A stretch of 64,000 nucleotides of DNA from Anisakis pegreffii (GCA_035041965.1 JAPYMA010002534.1:1-64000), one strand, 5' to 3'. Shown: positions 12,301-24,997, counted from the stretch's first letter. Notes: a model not told the origin generated them from the sequence alone. Made by a program: numbers and translations.

Positions 12301-15300
12301 ATTGAGCACTGATCAGATTGCTAATCATTCATCGAAAAAAAAAGCGCTTCAAGTCAATAAATATGCTAAACCAGGAACATGTTTTACGAATTCGAATGAA
12401 AGCAGCTTCTTTTGTTCATTGTTGTTGAATTTCAGCTGTCATATGTTTGAAAATGAATATTAAAGGACTGTTTACTTCGGATCCAAATTGCCACTTTCCA
12501 ACTGTTTATTAAGCGTCATCAGAGAAACACCATGAATGACATCAATCGGATCAATAACATTTCCCAATGATTTACTCATTTTACGACCGTGCGCATCACG
12601 GATCATCGCATGCAGGTATACCTTAATTTATTGCCAACAAAATAAACTTGTATTACTTTGCATCAAATTTATTGTTCTATGCCCACTTTGTCCTAATAAT
12701 AATAAGCAAAGTGTTCAATCAGTAATTGGAAAGCATTAAAGCATAATTTCCTCTCTTATTAACATAACCAAAAGTGAGTAGGAGAATCAAATGGCAGATC
12801 ACCTCTTTGAATGGTAATTGTCCTGTAAGTTCTTGTGCCATAAATACCATTCGCGCTACCCAAAAGAAAAGAATATCGTGACCAGTCTCTAGAAGTGCTC
12901 CTGGGAAGAAACTCTTCATATCGGACGTTTTTTCAGGCCACCCGAATATCGTGAATGGCCACATTCCAGCCGAGAACCACGTATCCAATACATCCTCATC
13001 TTCAAAATAAATCACAGAATGATAACATTTTGATCATGAAATCGAGTGAAGAATATATCCAGAATCCAATTTGGAATAATTTCACGAAATCATGGTTTCA
13101 CTGGAGAGTTTCAATATTCCGTCAGTTAACTGCATAGATCGCGTGATCCGATTTGATTTTAATAAGTCTATCAGCATGAAATACTCGAAGGAATTGATAT
13201 GAATGTATCCTTTCATTCTTTAAAAAATGAGAAAGCAAACAACGGATGAAGAAAACTAAACAAAGGAGAATTGTAACAACATACCCCACTTAACTGAAAT
13301 TTTCTCTTTTGGAATGCTAAACTTTTTCGATGCTTTTTCAATCGCTTCTGCTTCATTATGTGCAGCAACCCAATAGTTATTATCATCAGCACTACCAGCC
13401 GGGATGCTGGCATCGTTAATCGTAATAAAGTAAGCTGGTATACGATGACCCCACCATAATTGGCGTGATATACACCAATCTCTAAACATTTTCAGTGCAC
13501 TTATCATAGTTAAGTTCTCACATTTGGAATGTTCGGTGTTCATCATCACCAAATGAAGAACGTTACCAGCAGATATAATGATGTATTATTCGTAATATAC
13601 AATCAATTAACAGATACAATGAATAATCAAAAAATAATGAATTTAATTTGAACTCAAAAAATAATTATAAACTAACCTAATGCCTTCAAGCCATCTATTC
13701 CATGTGGTAACATGATAATTGGGTATTATTTTAAGGTCACCCTTTGCAACTGCATCAATAGCACGCTTTGCCATTTCATCGCACTTCACGTACCACTGCG
13801 ATTTTAGTATTGGTTCGATTACGTCTTTCGAACGACTTAAATCAACCCATTCGTAAATCATCGTATTAATCACTAATTATCGGCGTGACTGATAACAGTT
13901 TATAATTCATTGCTCCAGGCAAGTAAATGAACTATTCTTTTCATTAAATTTTTTTTCTAATACCTGCAAATAGGAACGATCATAGGATTATCTTTGACGT
14001 CTCTGTACAGTCCTTTCTTTTTCAAAGCTTCTAATACTGCTTCTCTTGCTTCGAATCGTTTCATACCCTGCAAATAACTTGAAATTAAGAGGTATAATAT
14101 AAACATTCAGTAATACAAATACACGATGGAGAAATATAATGAGAATTAGAAACTGTAAATGAATAAGCACAAGCTGTGTTCATAAATTTCTTTCCAAGAT
14201 TCAACGGGAACAATTCCCAAGATAATGTAGAAAGAAAGATTCACCTTGAACTCGCCACATTGCTCATTCATATTTCCATCATCCGTGAATATGGTAATGA
14301 ATGGTAAATTGTGTCGAACACCAACCTCGTAATCGTTATGGTCATGCGCTGGTGTTATCTTTACAGCACCTTAATGAACCGATTTGAATTACTTTTTTTT
14401 CTGCTGCTTCATCCAGAAGGGAAGATTTAAAAGAATCATAGTTGTTATTATTTGTCAAAATAGAGAAGATATGAATTATTTAACTGCAAATAAGTTTTTA
14501 CCAGTTCCGAACTCTTTTTCAACAAATGAATCGGCGACTATTGGCAACTTTCGATCCACGAAAGGATGCTTACAGAACTGAAACATTCACTTATATAATT
14601 CTGTTGCATTGAATTACACCAGAGAACTTAAGATTTATGAGGTGCTAAATAGACAATGCAGCAACCTGCAGTCGCAACTATTCATTTTTATTCATGGAAA
14701 TTTTAATAGCTATACAGGCATTTCATTTCCATTTGAACTAACTCACGATCAGATTAGAACCAAATTAGAACTAACTAACTTCTAATATTTGATTAGAACC
14801 ATATAACTTATCGAATTTACATGTCAACTAACTCAAAATTTAAACGCAATATGGTTTTCATGTAATCAACCGAAATAAATACCAGCACATTTGTTCAAAT
14901 TCATCAAATCAATTCCAAATATTCGAAGGAATCTCCCACTTTCAGCTACACAATTAGATGATAAAAGACATCAGGTGAAGTGTACAAATGAAGAATAAAA
15001 TGAAATAAAGAGAACCTTCCCCACAAGATGGTAATATCTATCATCGTCCGGATGCACAGCGATCGCTGTGTCACCAAGCATTGTTTCAACTCGAGTTGTT
15101 GCTACAATCACTTCTTCATCTAAAATATCTTTTTTAATTGTTTAATGACTAATATTCACCATTTCATTTCGTTCACTACTTTGGATTAAGCTCAGAAATA
15201 ATCGCTTTCATCAATGTGGGCTGAATCGAACAACGACTGAAGAATCCAAGCGTGAGCGAATTAAAAATTCATTTTAAGCATGCTGTTAAATCAAAGTGAT

Positions 15301-17808
15301 TTTACAGATTCATTTATAGCTAAGCAACGGTATTTTTCAGACTCTAACCCACCTAAAAGAACAGCTTAAATAATAACAATATTCTTTACTGGGAAAACGA
15401 GTGAGAGCAGGTGCCGTATATCTCTTATTACATATCAGCTTTTTTTCGTATCTGTTGAATTAATGGACGACACCAGTTCGCGGTAAATTTTTAATGATCA
15501 ATACTTAATATTGTAACATGAAATTTCCGCATTATTAACCTGATCCTTCAACTGGATATGCAAATGAGATTAGAACGCCGAATTCGACTTTCTTCGGATG
15601 ACCCGGTACGGACAACATCGTACGGCCTGTCAATTCTATTTTATCCACCTGGAATCAACAAACTACACAGGTATTGCTAGGTGGGATTAACATTTGAATG
15701 AGGAACGAAATACACATCAACAATACACTAATATCAACGAATCACATTATAGGATGGTTCTTACAATGGAATTACAATAACGAATTTTCGAACTTGATAA
15801 ACAAAATTGACGGAGCCATATGCAAAAGAATCACGGAGATGCAATTGAAAACCTAAACAACCTCGATATCCGAAATGGCCGATCGAAGTGTGCACGACCA
15901 ATTCACGAGTCGATTACTTCGATAGATCACACCTTTATCATGCATCTCAACAAATGCATGTGTTACAGCACGCATTATCTTCGGATCCATCATAAAACAA
16001 ACACGATCCCAGTCAACACCTGCACCCATCTTACGCAACTGGTCGTAAATTATCACTCCCTTCCTTAACTTCATTCATTTACAATTCCGGTAGCGATGAT
16101 GATTCACAAATAAAGCTCATCAAACTGATAACTACTTTCGTTTCTGTTTACAACTGAAACATCACATGCATCAGGTAGCAAATTATCATTATCGAACCAT
16201 GTACACATCACGAAATCATTTTCACTAATCACGGGAAGAAATGTTTCAAAAACCATCGACATCGCCTGAGAATGACAGAACGAATATTTGGAAATAACAG
16301 TGGTATGATCTGAAAACCTTACTCATTTTTCCACTTCCAAACTTCTTTGATAAATTTCTCACGACCAAGATCATGTCGACTCAAACCACGCTCTTTCTTC
16401 AAACGTTTCTCAACAACAACTTGTGTGGCAATACCGGCGTGATCACAGCCCGGATTGAACAAAACTGTTTCGCCTTTCATTCGATGCCTGAACTTTTTAA
16501 CAGTTTCAGTTATTTAACTATTGTTTGATTCCATTGATATTTCACCATAAAATACAATCTGCTTGAAATTACAGCGTTTCTTCTCCTAATAAGGATCCTA
16601 AAACAACACAGTTACAACCCAAGTGAAGAAAAATTATTAATAATTAAGGAATGAGAATAAATTCAACAGTGTTAAAATCATTTAAATATTCACTTGGTTT
16701 AGAGATCATTCAAAATATTGAACAAAACATTATACAAACCATCTACAAACAGTATCTTCAACTGATGTTGCTAGGGCATGCCCCAAATGCAATGTACCAG
16801 TCACATTTGGCGGCGGTATTACGACTGTGAAGTGACCCTTCGGGTTCGGCTTACTGAAATTCCATTGAATAAATCAGCAAAATCAATCATCTATCGAAAT
16901 AATTTTGCATTCGTGAACTAGTTCATTCCAATTTCAGACAATAATTTTGACACTGATCGAAAGATACTGAAATAATCAATTGGAGATTCTTCCACCGTAT
17001 CACTACAATAATTTGAATATTCCGAGTGACCGTCTCGACAAAAAACGATACTTCTTCCAAATGAGCAATTAAAGCAATAGAACATTAGTTTCCATATTTG
17101 CTATAATGTTTTGTTGAAAACCTTAGTCATACTGATTCTTAATCTCAATTTCATGTAGTTCTAATCTAAACCAAAAGAATCTGACAAATAAAGAATCTGA
17201 AAGCACAATAAAATTTTTAAAATCCAGAAATTATTAAGCATCTTCAACCACCATCTTGCTCACCTCATGTCACGTCCACCATATTCAGGTCTGAAGAACC
17301 CTTCTTTCTCCCACCAATCATACCAAGCTGCTTCAACATATTTTGGACTATAAGCGTTCGGCAAATCAATTGATGTGTCCTTCTTCTCACCTGGTTTTGT
17401 TTCACCGCTATACTCCATAACATCAGCTTTCGGTTTTTTTGGTCCTTTTTCCTGAAAGAAACGCAAATTGATACAATTACTACGTGATCATTAAGGTATC
17501 ATCACATTCAAAGAATATTCGGTAAGTAGCACTTGGCTGTGCAAGTCAACTGCATTAAGTAAGAGAATGATATTTCAGAATACTGATCATTGATAACTCG
17601 ATAAATCGATACGAACCTCTTTGGGCTTGATCGCTTGAGCGGCCATCACTTCAGCCCTTTTCTTCTCCTTTTCATGAAATTTTGCCAGTTTCTCGGCTTT
17701 CGCCTTCTCTTTTTTCAGTTGTGCTTCACTTTTCGGTTTGCCATCGGCTCCGATTGGATTGATCTCGATCACTGCTTGCTGCTGTTGTTCAGCCACCATT
17801 CCGTTCAT
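9349..17808 (-). CDS. VARS1: Valyl-tRNA synthetase, cytosolic
   Basis: This class I aminoacyl-tRNA synthetase charges tRNA-Val and edits mischarged threonine. Exons, in transcript order: 17808-17617, 17451-17264, 16853-16740, 16487-16323, 16063-15862, 15648-15540, 15119-15016, 14577-14502, 14369-14245, 14067-13964, 13835-13677, 13481-13285, 12999-12803, 12621-12476, 12243-12009, 11788-11605, 11380-11190, 10838-10724, 9958-9863, 9564-9349. The known exons give about 1,038 residues, the usual nematode size; there is no GST-like N-terminal extension as in vertebrate VARS1. A Lys/Glu-rich leader is followed by the HIGH-type motif TGTLHLGHA (exon 3), the editing domain, [14 protein letters not shown] (exon 12), [14 protein letters not shown] (exon 13), [12 protein letters not shown] (exon 14), the anticodon-binding domain and a C-terminal coiled-coil arm (last exon). 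No targeting peptide is evident. The join between 10724 and 9958 is unresolved: exon 18 ends in phase 1 and the next found exon starts in phase 0, so a short exon there is missing from this model. Confidence 0.97.
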
Positions 17809-18037
17809 TTACTTCGCATACACCAATACACAATCAATGCGGGCACTCGAATATGAATTACCTGAATCGTTCAAAAACTGACTGAAAACAGCACAAAATC
17901 GACGGTCAATTCGACGTCAACTCAAAGTTCATGTCACGATGACGCAATATACGATCAGTCTAACAATTAAGATCAAAGTGGGCATCATCTCAAGTTCTAC
18001 TCTTCGGAATCCGGTTGACGGACTCGTCTCTCAAAAG

Positions 18038-18602
18038 GGGTGCACGACAATTGATCAAGCGACAACTGTCAGCACGACGTTTAGCCAACACGTAGTCGGT
18101 CACACAAACTTCGTTTGGCTTCGCTTTTTGAGCAATGCGAACGCACGTTCACCATTTTGTGTGTGATATAAAATGCAGATTATGTGATATATTTCGAGAA
18201 TGTTTATCACTATTTTATGGTACTGGTGTCGTTTGAGGGGCAAAACAGCGAGCGTGCAGCAGTACAACAGCGCTATGACCAACACAGCCTTAGCTTAAGC
18301 GTAGCCTCAGCCTCACGCTCAGACTGAGGCTGAGGCTGCACTTAGGTTGAGGCTGGGGTTACGCTCAGCCTGAGGCTGAGGCTACGCTTAGACTGAGGCA
18401 GGGACTAGGCTTAGGCTTAAGTTGAGGCCACGCTCAGGCTGAGGGTAAGCCTCAGTAATACACTTTTTATACCACACACACAAAATGGTGAGAATGCATT
18501 CGCATTGCTAAAAAAGCGAACCTAGACGAAGTTTGTGCGACCGACTACTTGTTGGCTAAATGACGTGCTGACAGTTGTCTCTTGGTCATATGTCGCAGAC
18601 CC
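18038..18602. mobile_element. Second hAT-like long-inverted-repeat element with 8-bp target duplication
   Basis: The element is 565 bp. It begins GGGTGCACGAC and ends with the imperfect complement (GTCGCAGACCC). The arms are complementary over roughly 135 bp, including GACAACTGTCAGCACG, a GTAGTCGGTC block and CACCATTTTGTGTGTG. CTCAAAAG is repeated directly at 18030-18037 and 18603-18610. The centre is another degenerate TGAGGC/TTAGGC array. The ends differ from the element at 7837, so it is a different family sharing the same kind of core. It lies 229 bp upstream of the VARS1 start codon. Short ORFs inside it (e.g. 17939-18166) are not convincing. Confidence 0.85.
18285..18460. repeat. Degenerate telomere-like hexamer array inside the second foldback element
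   Basis: About 175 bp consist of hexamers close to TTAGGC and TGAGGC, with interspersed TACGCT units, mostly in the plus orientation (for example TGAGGCTGAGGC near 18326 and TTAGGCTTA near 18410). The first 30 bp are in the opposite orientation. The composition and unit resemble the core of 7837-8091. Confidence 0.65.
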
Positions 18603-18638
18603 CTCAAAAGAGATCAGCTTGTTTTAAGGAATTGTGAA

Positions 18639-18947
18639 TCAGTGGTTCCACGTCAATGCCACAGGCGTTCCATTGGTAGGCGTTATGCCACCGCAGCCGC
18701 TAGGCTGTCTGCAACACAGTCTTTCGTCATAAAGAATAATGGATGTTTCTAAAACGTCACGAACATTGAGCCAGTGCAAAAGAGCCATTTGAATGCAGGC
18801 GGCCCATGGCACGGATAAAACATTCCGAAATGTTTTCATGCAGCGAATATAAGGAATACAGTTAAGACATTTCTTAAGGAACTGTGCAAGTGTCGATGCC
18901 GAGCTGGACAAAGATTTCTCGGACGGCAAATTACTTTGACCCGGCAA
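18639..18947 (-). CDS. Hypothetical ORF next to the foldback element (uncertain)
   Basis: An open frame of 102 codons reads leftwards to a stop at 18639. Its base composition is more coding-like than its surroundings, with mixed third positions and cysteine-rich stretches. A segment runs LAQFLKKCLNCIPYIRCM and, later, WAACIQMALLHWLNVRD. I recognise no family. I could not find a convincing upstream exon, and the frame begins in a region of GCC/CCG-rich simple sequence (about 18940-19000). It may be a remnant of a transposon-encoded protein or chance. No function is proposed. Confidence 0.2.
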   Translation of the reverse strand: MPGQSNLPSEKSLSSSASTLAQFLKKCLNCIPYIRCMKTFRNVLSVPWAACIQMALLHWLNVRDVLETSIILYDERLCCRQPSGCGGITPTNGTPVALTWNH

Positions 18948-20245
18948 ATCCTAGTCGGGCCTGGCAAGTCTTGATCTGGTTCGGAAGTTTTGGTCCGGCT
19001 CGGTTTAAAAAAAGAGTTCAGCCTAACGATTGACACTCTGCTTCATTAGTACTAAACACCTAACCTCAAATTACGAAAAAGAGAACGTGTAAAAACGCAT
19101 TAAACTGATGGGAAATTTAGAAAGGATTTGTAGTTGTTTCGGATAACGCAGTGGTACGACAATGGTCTATGAAGCAAATGCATAATCCATTTTATGAAAC
19201 CATTTAATAGGCAAGACTTGCGCATATGCATCGCAAGAATACTATCGGTTATGGCTTCAGTTCATCTTCTTGATTATATGACATATTTTAGGTAAAATCT
19301 CCTTCTATCAGAGAATATCCATTCATACACTTTTCAGATTAATAGCAATGATCTGGAGCAGTAGCCTTAAAACTTGAATTGTTCACCTGTTGGAATTTGT
19401 TCATTTTTTCATCTAATGATCATATTCATCATATGAAGCATGTGTCGGTAGCGCAAGCTGTCTGCAGTTCGAAGTGGGAACGTTGTAAATTATCAGAAAC
19501 CTTCAGCAGAAAGAGTTCATCGATGTCGAATTTTATGAACGTCTTCAGAAAGACTAAATGAATGAGAAATGCACGCGGTCTCAGGAATAACAAGAGCACG
19601 AAAGTATTCTTTGGTTGGACTGAAACGTTAGACGTTTCCGAAATCGCACGTATCGTTTCCGAATCTATTGTGATCACTCTGGCAAAGGTTCACGTGTTGT
19701 ACATTCCTCAAGAACTCGTAAAGATTCCAGCAATCTCAATTAATCTACAAAGCTGTTTGCAAATAGGCGACCCTAGCGGTCGTTTTCAGGCCAGTATTTT
19801 TCTAGAAATTGCATTTTTTCAGTCGATAATTGAGGCTGAGGTTGAGTAACGAGTAATGCGGTTGAGTAATGAGTAATGCGGGTTGAGGTTGAATAAAGCG
19901 GGCAAGCCTTACAAACCCACCGCCACGCTCATAAGGCCCTTCATACTCCACGGTATTGAAACACAAATTTCTCACGCTATATTAACCGTCCTGATATGCC
20001 TATTGTTCACGTTACGTGATACCCCACCTATCCCCATCCGAGTCTCCTCAAGTAACATTTCAGAAATGGCCAAATTCTCGAGACAACTTCTCTCATTTGG
20101 GGCGCAACTAATTTTGCGCATCTGAGAACATACAAGGAAGCCAGACCCTCTTCTTTTCTGTACGCACGCCGCTTACTCAGTCTCATAGTTGGTTAAGCTA
20201 TGGGAAGTCCACTTGCGCAATCCTTCAGAACCGATGCTGAAAAAA
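18948..20245. other. Gene-poor block of slightly higher GC content
   Basis: No gene is supported. Overlapping ORFs on both strands (plus 19562-19849, 95 codons; minus 19429-19677; plus 19883-20125) are mutually exclusive and match nothing I know. At 19829-19893 there is a short imperfect tandem repeat of TTGAG and GAGTAATGCGG units that again resembles TGAGGC. The GC content suggests old transposon sequence. Confidence 0.4.
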
Positions 20246-20300
20246 TTCTTGCTAACTTAATCCAGCTTCAGCTTCCGAAGCTAGATTAAGTTAGCAAGAA
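20246..20300. repeat. Near-perfect inverted repeat (hairpin)
   Basis: TTCTTGCTAACTTAATC at 20246-20262 is exactly complementary to 20284-20300. After a single mismatch the stem continues for six more pairs (AGCTTC/GAAGCT), leaving a seven-base loop at 20270-20276. This 23-pair stem could be a small foldback element or a transcribed hairpin. It is shorter than a typical pre-miRNA, and nothing shows that it is transcribed. Confidence 0.7.
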
Positions 20301-21610
20301 ATTTCTTAGGTCAACTATATGATCTAGCGACTAAACATTTGGATTTGCAATTCTAAATCAAAGTGACATCTAGCAATATCAAACTTCGCTTCAAAGCGAC
20401 TGACTAATACGTTGACGCCGATGTCTAGACATTCATAATAACACAGATACAGTTAAATTCACAAGCGAAATAATTAATCATAAACAAAATAGATGAAGAC
20501 AAAAAGTGATCACTGATCACAACTCAATTTTATTTCATTTTCTCTAGGATCAAGCAAATAAAAACTGAATAATGGAAGATGTGGTCATTCGACCAGGGCT
20601 CATTTATTAGTGCCCTAAATTGGACGAAAAGAACTTTCGAAGAACAAATCCTAGAACTGTTCTGGGCGCTTCGATACGCCATCCATTGATTTGTCGTAGA
20701 TATTAAGAAGATTGAATGCCTTCGACGATGTTCTTATGTTAGTAAAGCGCCGCTGAACTGGCAGTTGCCGAGATGGAACATTTCAGTCTTATTTAAATGT
20801 CGTATCATGATCAGCACAAAATTACAATTATGTTGGAACTAACTACCATAGCAATCAAAGTAACTCAAAGTCAAGGTAATCCATAATGATGATAGAATCA
20901 ACTAAAAATACGTCAAGTCGTTCATTGAAGGCGACTTCGAAGCTACTTGTGGACTCAAATTATTTCGAGTGACAATCAAAGTGAAGTCAATTTGCATTCT
21001 AAGACATATCAGATTCAAATAGGAATGAAATACTTTTCAGATGCACTCAAAATTCTGCTGCCTCGATTGGAATGAATCAAAAGAAGGTTCTACTCTAGGC
21101 TCTTTATCGCTCAAATCTCAAAGCCATCATTCGAGTGCCCGCGATGATAATGCTTTAGAAATTCTCAGGATCTTAATTCAGCATTAATCCTTCATAAGTA
21201 CATCATTTTGAGACTCCATAATTCTGTCGTTTCTGAGCCTGGGAAGACCTTGTACTACCAGCCTGGAAAGAAGTTAACTTCCATATATACGCTGAACTGC
21301 ATATGCCTAGCCTAACGTCAAGCTAAGATTTACACTCCCGATCATGATCACTCTCTTGAAGGCACAAGTGATGTGTTTTAATGTTGTCGAGTCACTTCAG
21401 TAGCACCAGCGAGAGGAAATGATTATACTGGCAATGGAAAAGAAGTTAGTATCGAAGAAGATGTATGAATGCAGTATGAACGTGACACATAGATAAGCTT
21501 CGGCGAGTAACCACAAACACCTGAGAGATTTCCCCTTATAATGTATTCTATAACATTCGAACTAAGTGAAATGATTTCATGCATGTAGCCAATGATCAAC
21601 CCGGTGAAAT
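20301..21610. other. Intergenic, nothing recognised
   Basis: This is AT-rich sequence without ORFs above 60 codons, recognisable repeats or splice-site pairs that suggest exons. I see nothing in it. Confidence 0.5.
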
Positions 21611-21925
21611 TCCCCCCCTGTTAAGGGAAAGTGCGCACGGTGGGTCCGGGAACCCCCGTTACCTGAGCAAATGCCCGAAGGCACTACTCAGGCCAACTTA
21701 CGCGCATACCCTATCCCCGGTCAAATCGGCGCCTTTCCCGGGCCGGGAACGCCCGTAATATGTTCCGAAGAATGAATGCTGGCGACACTCGGGTAAATAT
21801 CGCTAGCATATTTTGAGTCGTTTCTCCCCGATTCGCCGAGACTGCCTGTAGGCGGGGAACGCCTGTCGCATGTACCTAAACTTAGCCCCACTTGTTGGCA
21901 GCTCGACGGGTTGGGAACACCCATA
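21611..21925. repeat. GC-rich island with four GGGAAC-(A/C/G)-CC motifs
   Basis: About 315 bp stand out sharply from AT-rich surroundings. A motif of the form (C/G)GGGAAC(G/C)CC(C/T)GT recurs at 21646-21660, 21743-21758 and 21852-21867, with a looser copy, TTGGGAACACCC, at 21912-21923. Each copy is itself imperfectly self-complementary. A 69-codon minus-strand ORF (21721-21930, rich in Gly, Pro, Ser) crosses it and is probably a by-product of the composition. It may be a decayed satellite, a structured RNA or a foreign insert. No function is proposed. Confidence 0.55.
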
Positions 21926-21930
21926 TGCAC

Positions 21931-24900
21931 AATAAAAGATTGCAGTTTAATATGGTCATTGGTTTCATGTAATCAATCATATTCATATTAGTCTGACTGC
22001 TGTCGAATGACACTACGAGGGAGAATGATTTCGAGTCACCCTATAAAGTTTTATCAAACGAATAAACTGAGCAATTGATAACAGAAACGGAGATATTCAC
22101 TACGTTTCGATGAACTCTAAAACAGTGAAGCGGTTCGATTTGAAATTTCTGAAAAAGTGGCTCAACCAATCGCACACTGACAAGGCAATCTTCGGCACAA
22201 GTAGGAATTAAATCATCTATTGTGATGAAGACTATCAAATTCTATCCACCAGTTCTGAGCCATAATGACCATTTAAAAGATTTCCATCTTTATTTTCCAG
22301 CATTTTACTCCTGATAATGGATAATGTAGATGAGGATTCGTACCAAAATCAGGATTTGATAACGTTAGAAAGTACTCGCAAGAGTTGAATTGACTCTCGA
22401 GACACTCTAGCAATTGTATATTTGTAAATCAGGCGATGTTTTTAGTTTGATATTTGGGGTGCAACAGATCGTCTGCATCATTCAAGCCAAATCTGCAAGG
22501 CGGTTACCTTAAAATTTCTTGAAATTCTGCATACTGATACCTTCCTTCTAGGCAAAAACTTGAACAACAAAAAAAGACGTTGATGCTTCGCAATTCATTT
22601 GCAGTCATTTTTTCGCAATCATCCGAATTTTTGCGATCATCCGAACGAGCGATTTTTCTGATATTTGTCTCGATATTCGGATCGGTCTTTAGCTACGCAA
22701 CACCGAGAACGGTAACAATATTGTTAGCACTAGTGTTTTAATGGCTGTAGTGATAATAAGAATTGTAATAAAACTAACACAAACATCAAATCACCTTGAA
22801 CTCATCTTGCAGACCGTCTGTTTTCATTAACGAAGCAAAATTCTTGTTCTTGTAAAATTACGTACACACTATACGTTGCTGTTCTTGGCTTCGATCAAAG
22901 TTAGGCCTTGATCAATGAACTTATCAAGAACAAACAATGCACTTAATTCATCTTCAGCATCCAGCGAATGACGGTTTACTGTAACATCTCCCTCATATTC
23001 TACTTCTAACAGCAATGGTCAATATATCTTAATGTAAATCAAAGGACGATCTTCGCTTGAAATATATTATAGTTACACATCATATATTAAACACATTTTA
23101 TAGTGTGCAAAATTGAATTTCCTCAAGCTGGCTGCATTAAGTTTATGAGTTTAAGCACGATAAATAAGCTTATGAGCAGTGATAATAATGATGATTATAA
23201 CAAAATGAGCAACAAAAATAGGCAGATTAGAGCTGATTAGGTGATACTCAGTGCACTCATCACTCTTCAGGAAAAAGTTATAAAGAAATTGTCAGATTAT
23301 AAACGTACTCAACAATCAAAAATGATAATTTTCTTGTTAGATTCAATTCAGTTATTCAACAATTTAATCCCGGTATTACATGATATAAACATGGAATATC
23401 GGAATTAAATTTGAATAAACCCAGTGAATCCGATGATCGGAGGAGAATCCGCTGAATAAGATGGCTCGAAGAATTTCTGAGATTTTCAAGCAGAACTAAT
23501 TCGTATCGAATGGTTTACGTCATCTAGAATTAACTAGCCATATGAGATACCTTCAGAAATGTAGCTAAATCTCTTGTTGATCATTTGATTGAGACTTAAT
23601 GATCAACGGATACTGCTTCCTGCATTGGTTGATTACTTTTTCCGCTCTTTCGTTCGTTACAACAATATGTTATCAGACAAGATTATTAATATAATGTTAT
23701 CATTTATTAAAACAATGTCAAAATATTTTTATGATATTGCAATCGCTTTGCCGGTTCTGAATTAATTCTCCGGACTGATCTCATAATTTCAATCCATTTT
23801 TTGCATGTTCTTGAGACAACATTATGCGAATTCGCGATAACAACAGTGTTGTGAATCTTATTTCGTTTTATTTCCTCACAATCAGTATTTTAGTTCATTC
23901 TGCTCTTATTTCGATCGTGGAAGATCTTTGCGTTCTTCAATGAAGTATAGGCCATGTGCAGTGGCATTTGTATGCGACATTAACGGTAAGATCAAAATGT
24001 TTTTGGTGTTTGTATGATGCAGAACGAACGCTCACCAAAGCTGATGTTATTAGCATTATCGAAAAGAAGTCAATGATGTGATCAATGCGTTGATAAACAT
24101 TTATAGATGTACTGCTCTGAGTGAGCCCGTATTGCTGCTAATCACACATCACTCATCGATATTGTCGCGTTCACATTACGCACTCCAGTGTGTAACTTTA
24201 CTTACAATCAGTTACCTGTTTTTCATGTGCGATTTGCTTTGTAATAATTTAATTATGTATGCAGTCATTGATTTTATCAATTGATGCTTAAGTTACCAGC
24301 TGTATATACTTTCAACTTTGAATCGCAAATCTTATAATGCGAATAAGTTCGTCTTATGTTCTGGCTCTGTTTTTGTTAATTTCGAACAAATAAAATAATT
24401 GATTCGATGAACTTCCCATTGATTCATCACTCATTTCAAATTCTTTCAAAACGAGATTGGGAGTGGAATGAAAATGTGATCATTGAGGTTTTCCTAGTGT
24501 ATGACTGAATGGCTGAATTCGAAATAAAATGTGATCTTGAATTTAAATCGTCATTTCTTACGTTGATTTTGATTGAGGTATTAACAATAAGATAGAGATT
24601 AGCATCGTAACTAGGAGAATGCTCGAGAAAGCAGTCTCGTAAGGTGTTGACAAAAAAGTCCGTTTTGAGACTTTTTTATCTAATTAAATTAGAGAATGCA
24701 GTCCTTCTAAAACATTCGTTTGAACTATCACGATAATTAATTCATGTCTTTCATTTGATTATTTTATGAATGAAATTTCTTTTCACTGAATTTAATCAGA
24801 TGAAATGATTGAAACCGGAATACAGAGGTATTCAAACCTTCTAAGCCTCATGAGGTCACATACCTCGTGTCATGTCCTGAAATATGATGATAAAGATCCT

Positions 24901-24980
24901 GGAATAGGTAGCCTCTTGAGTCATAAATTTCATCAGCATTTACAATTAACAAATGCTGAATGATGCATGAAATATTTGAA
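21931..24980. other. Intergenic upstream of ECHS1
   Basis: No supported gene is present. A 65-codon minus-strand ORF at 22041-22238 follows a plausible acceptor (ACAATAG at its right end), but I could not link it to other exons. A short imperfect direct repeat, TCGCAATCATCCGAA / TGCGATCATCCGAA, lies at about 22611-22645. The right part must contain the ECHS1 promoter. Confidence 0.45.
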
Positions 24981-24988
24981 AATTTCAG
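24981..24988 (+). promoter_or_regulatory. Splice acceptor 9 nt before the ECHS1 start (possible trans-splice site)
   Basis: AATTTCAG ends nine bases before the ATG at 24998. A perfect acceptor this close to the start, with no obvious partner donor upstream, is what a spliced-leader addition site looks like in nematodes. A 5' UTR intron is the alternative. Confidence 0.5.
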
Positions 24989-24997
24989 TGAATCGAG

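Noticed and set aside
22041..22238. Minus ORF of 65 codons behind an acceptor-like site
   Set aside because: No connecting exon, no recognisable domain; kept only as a remark in the intergenic entry.
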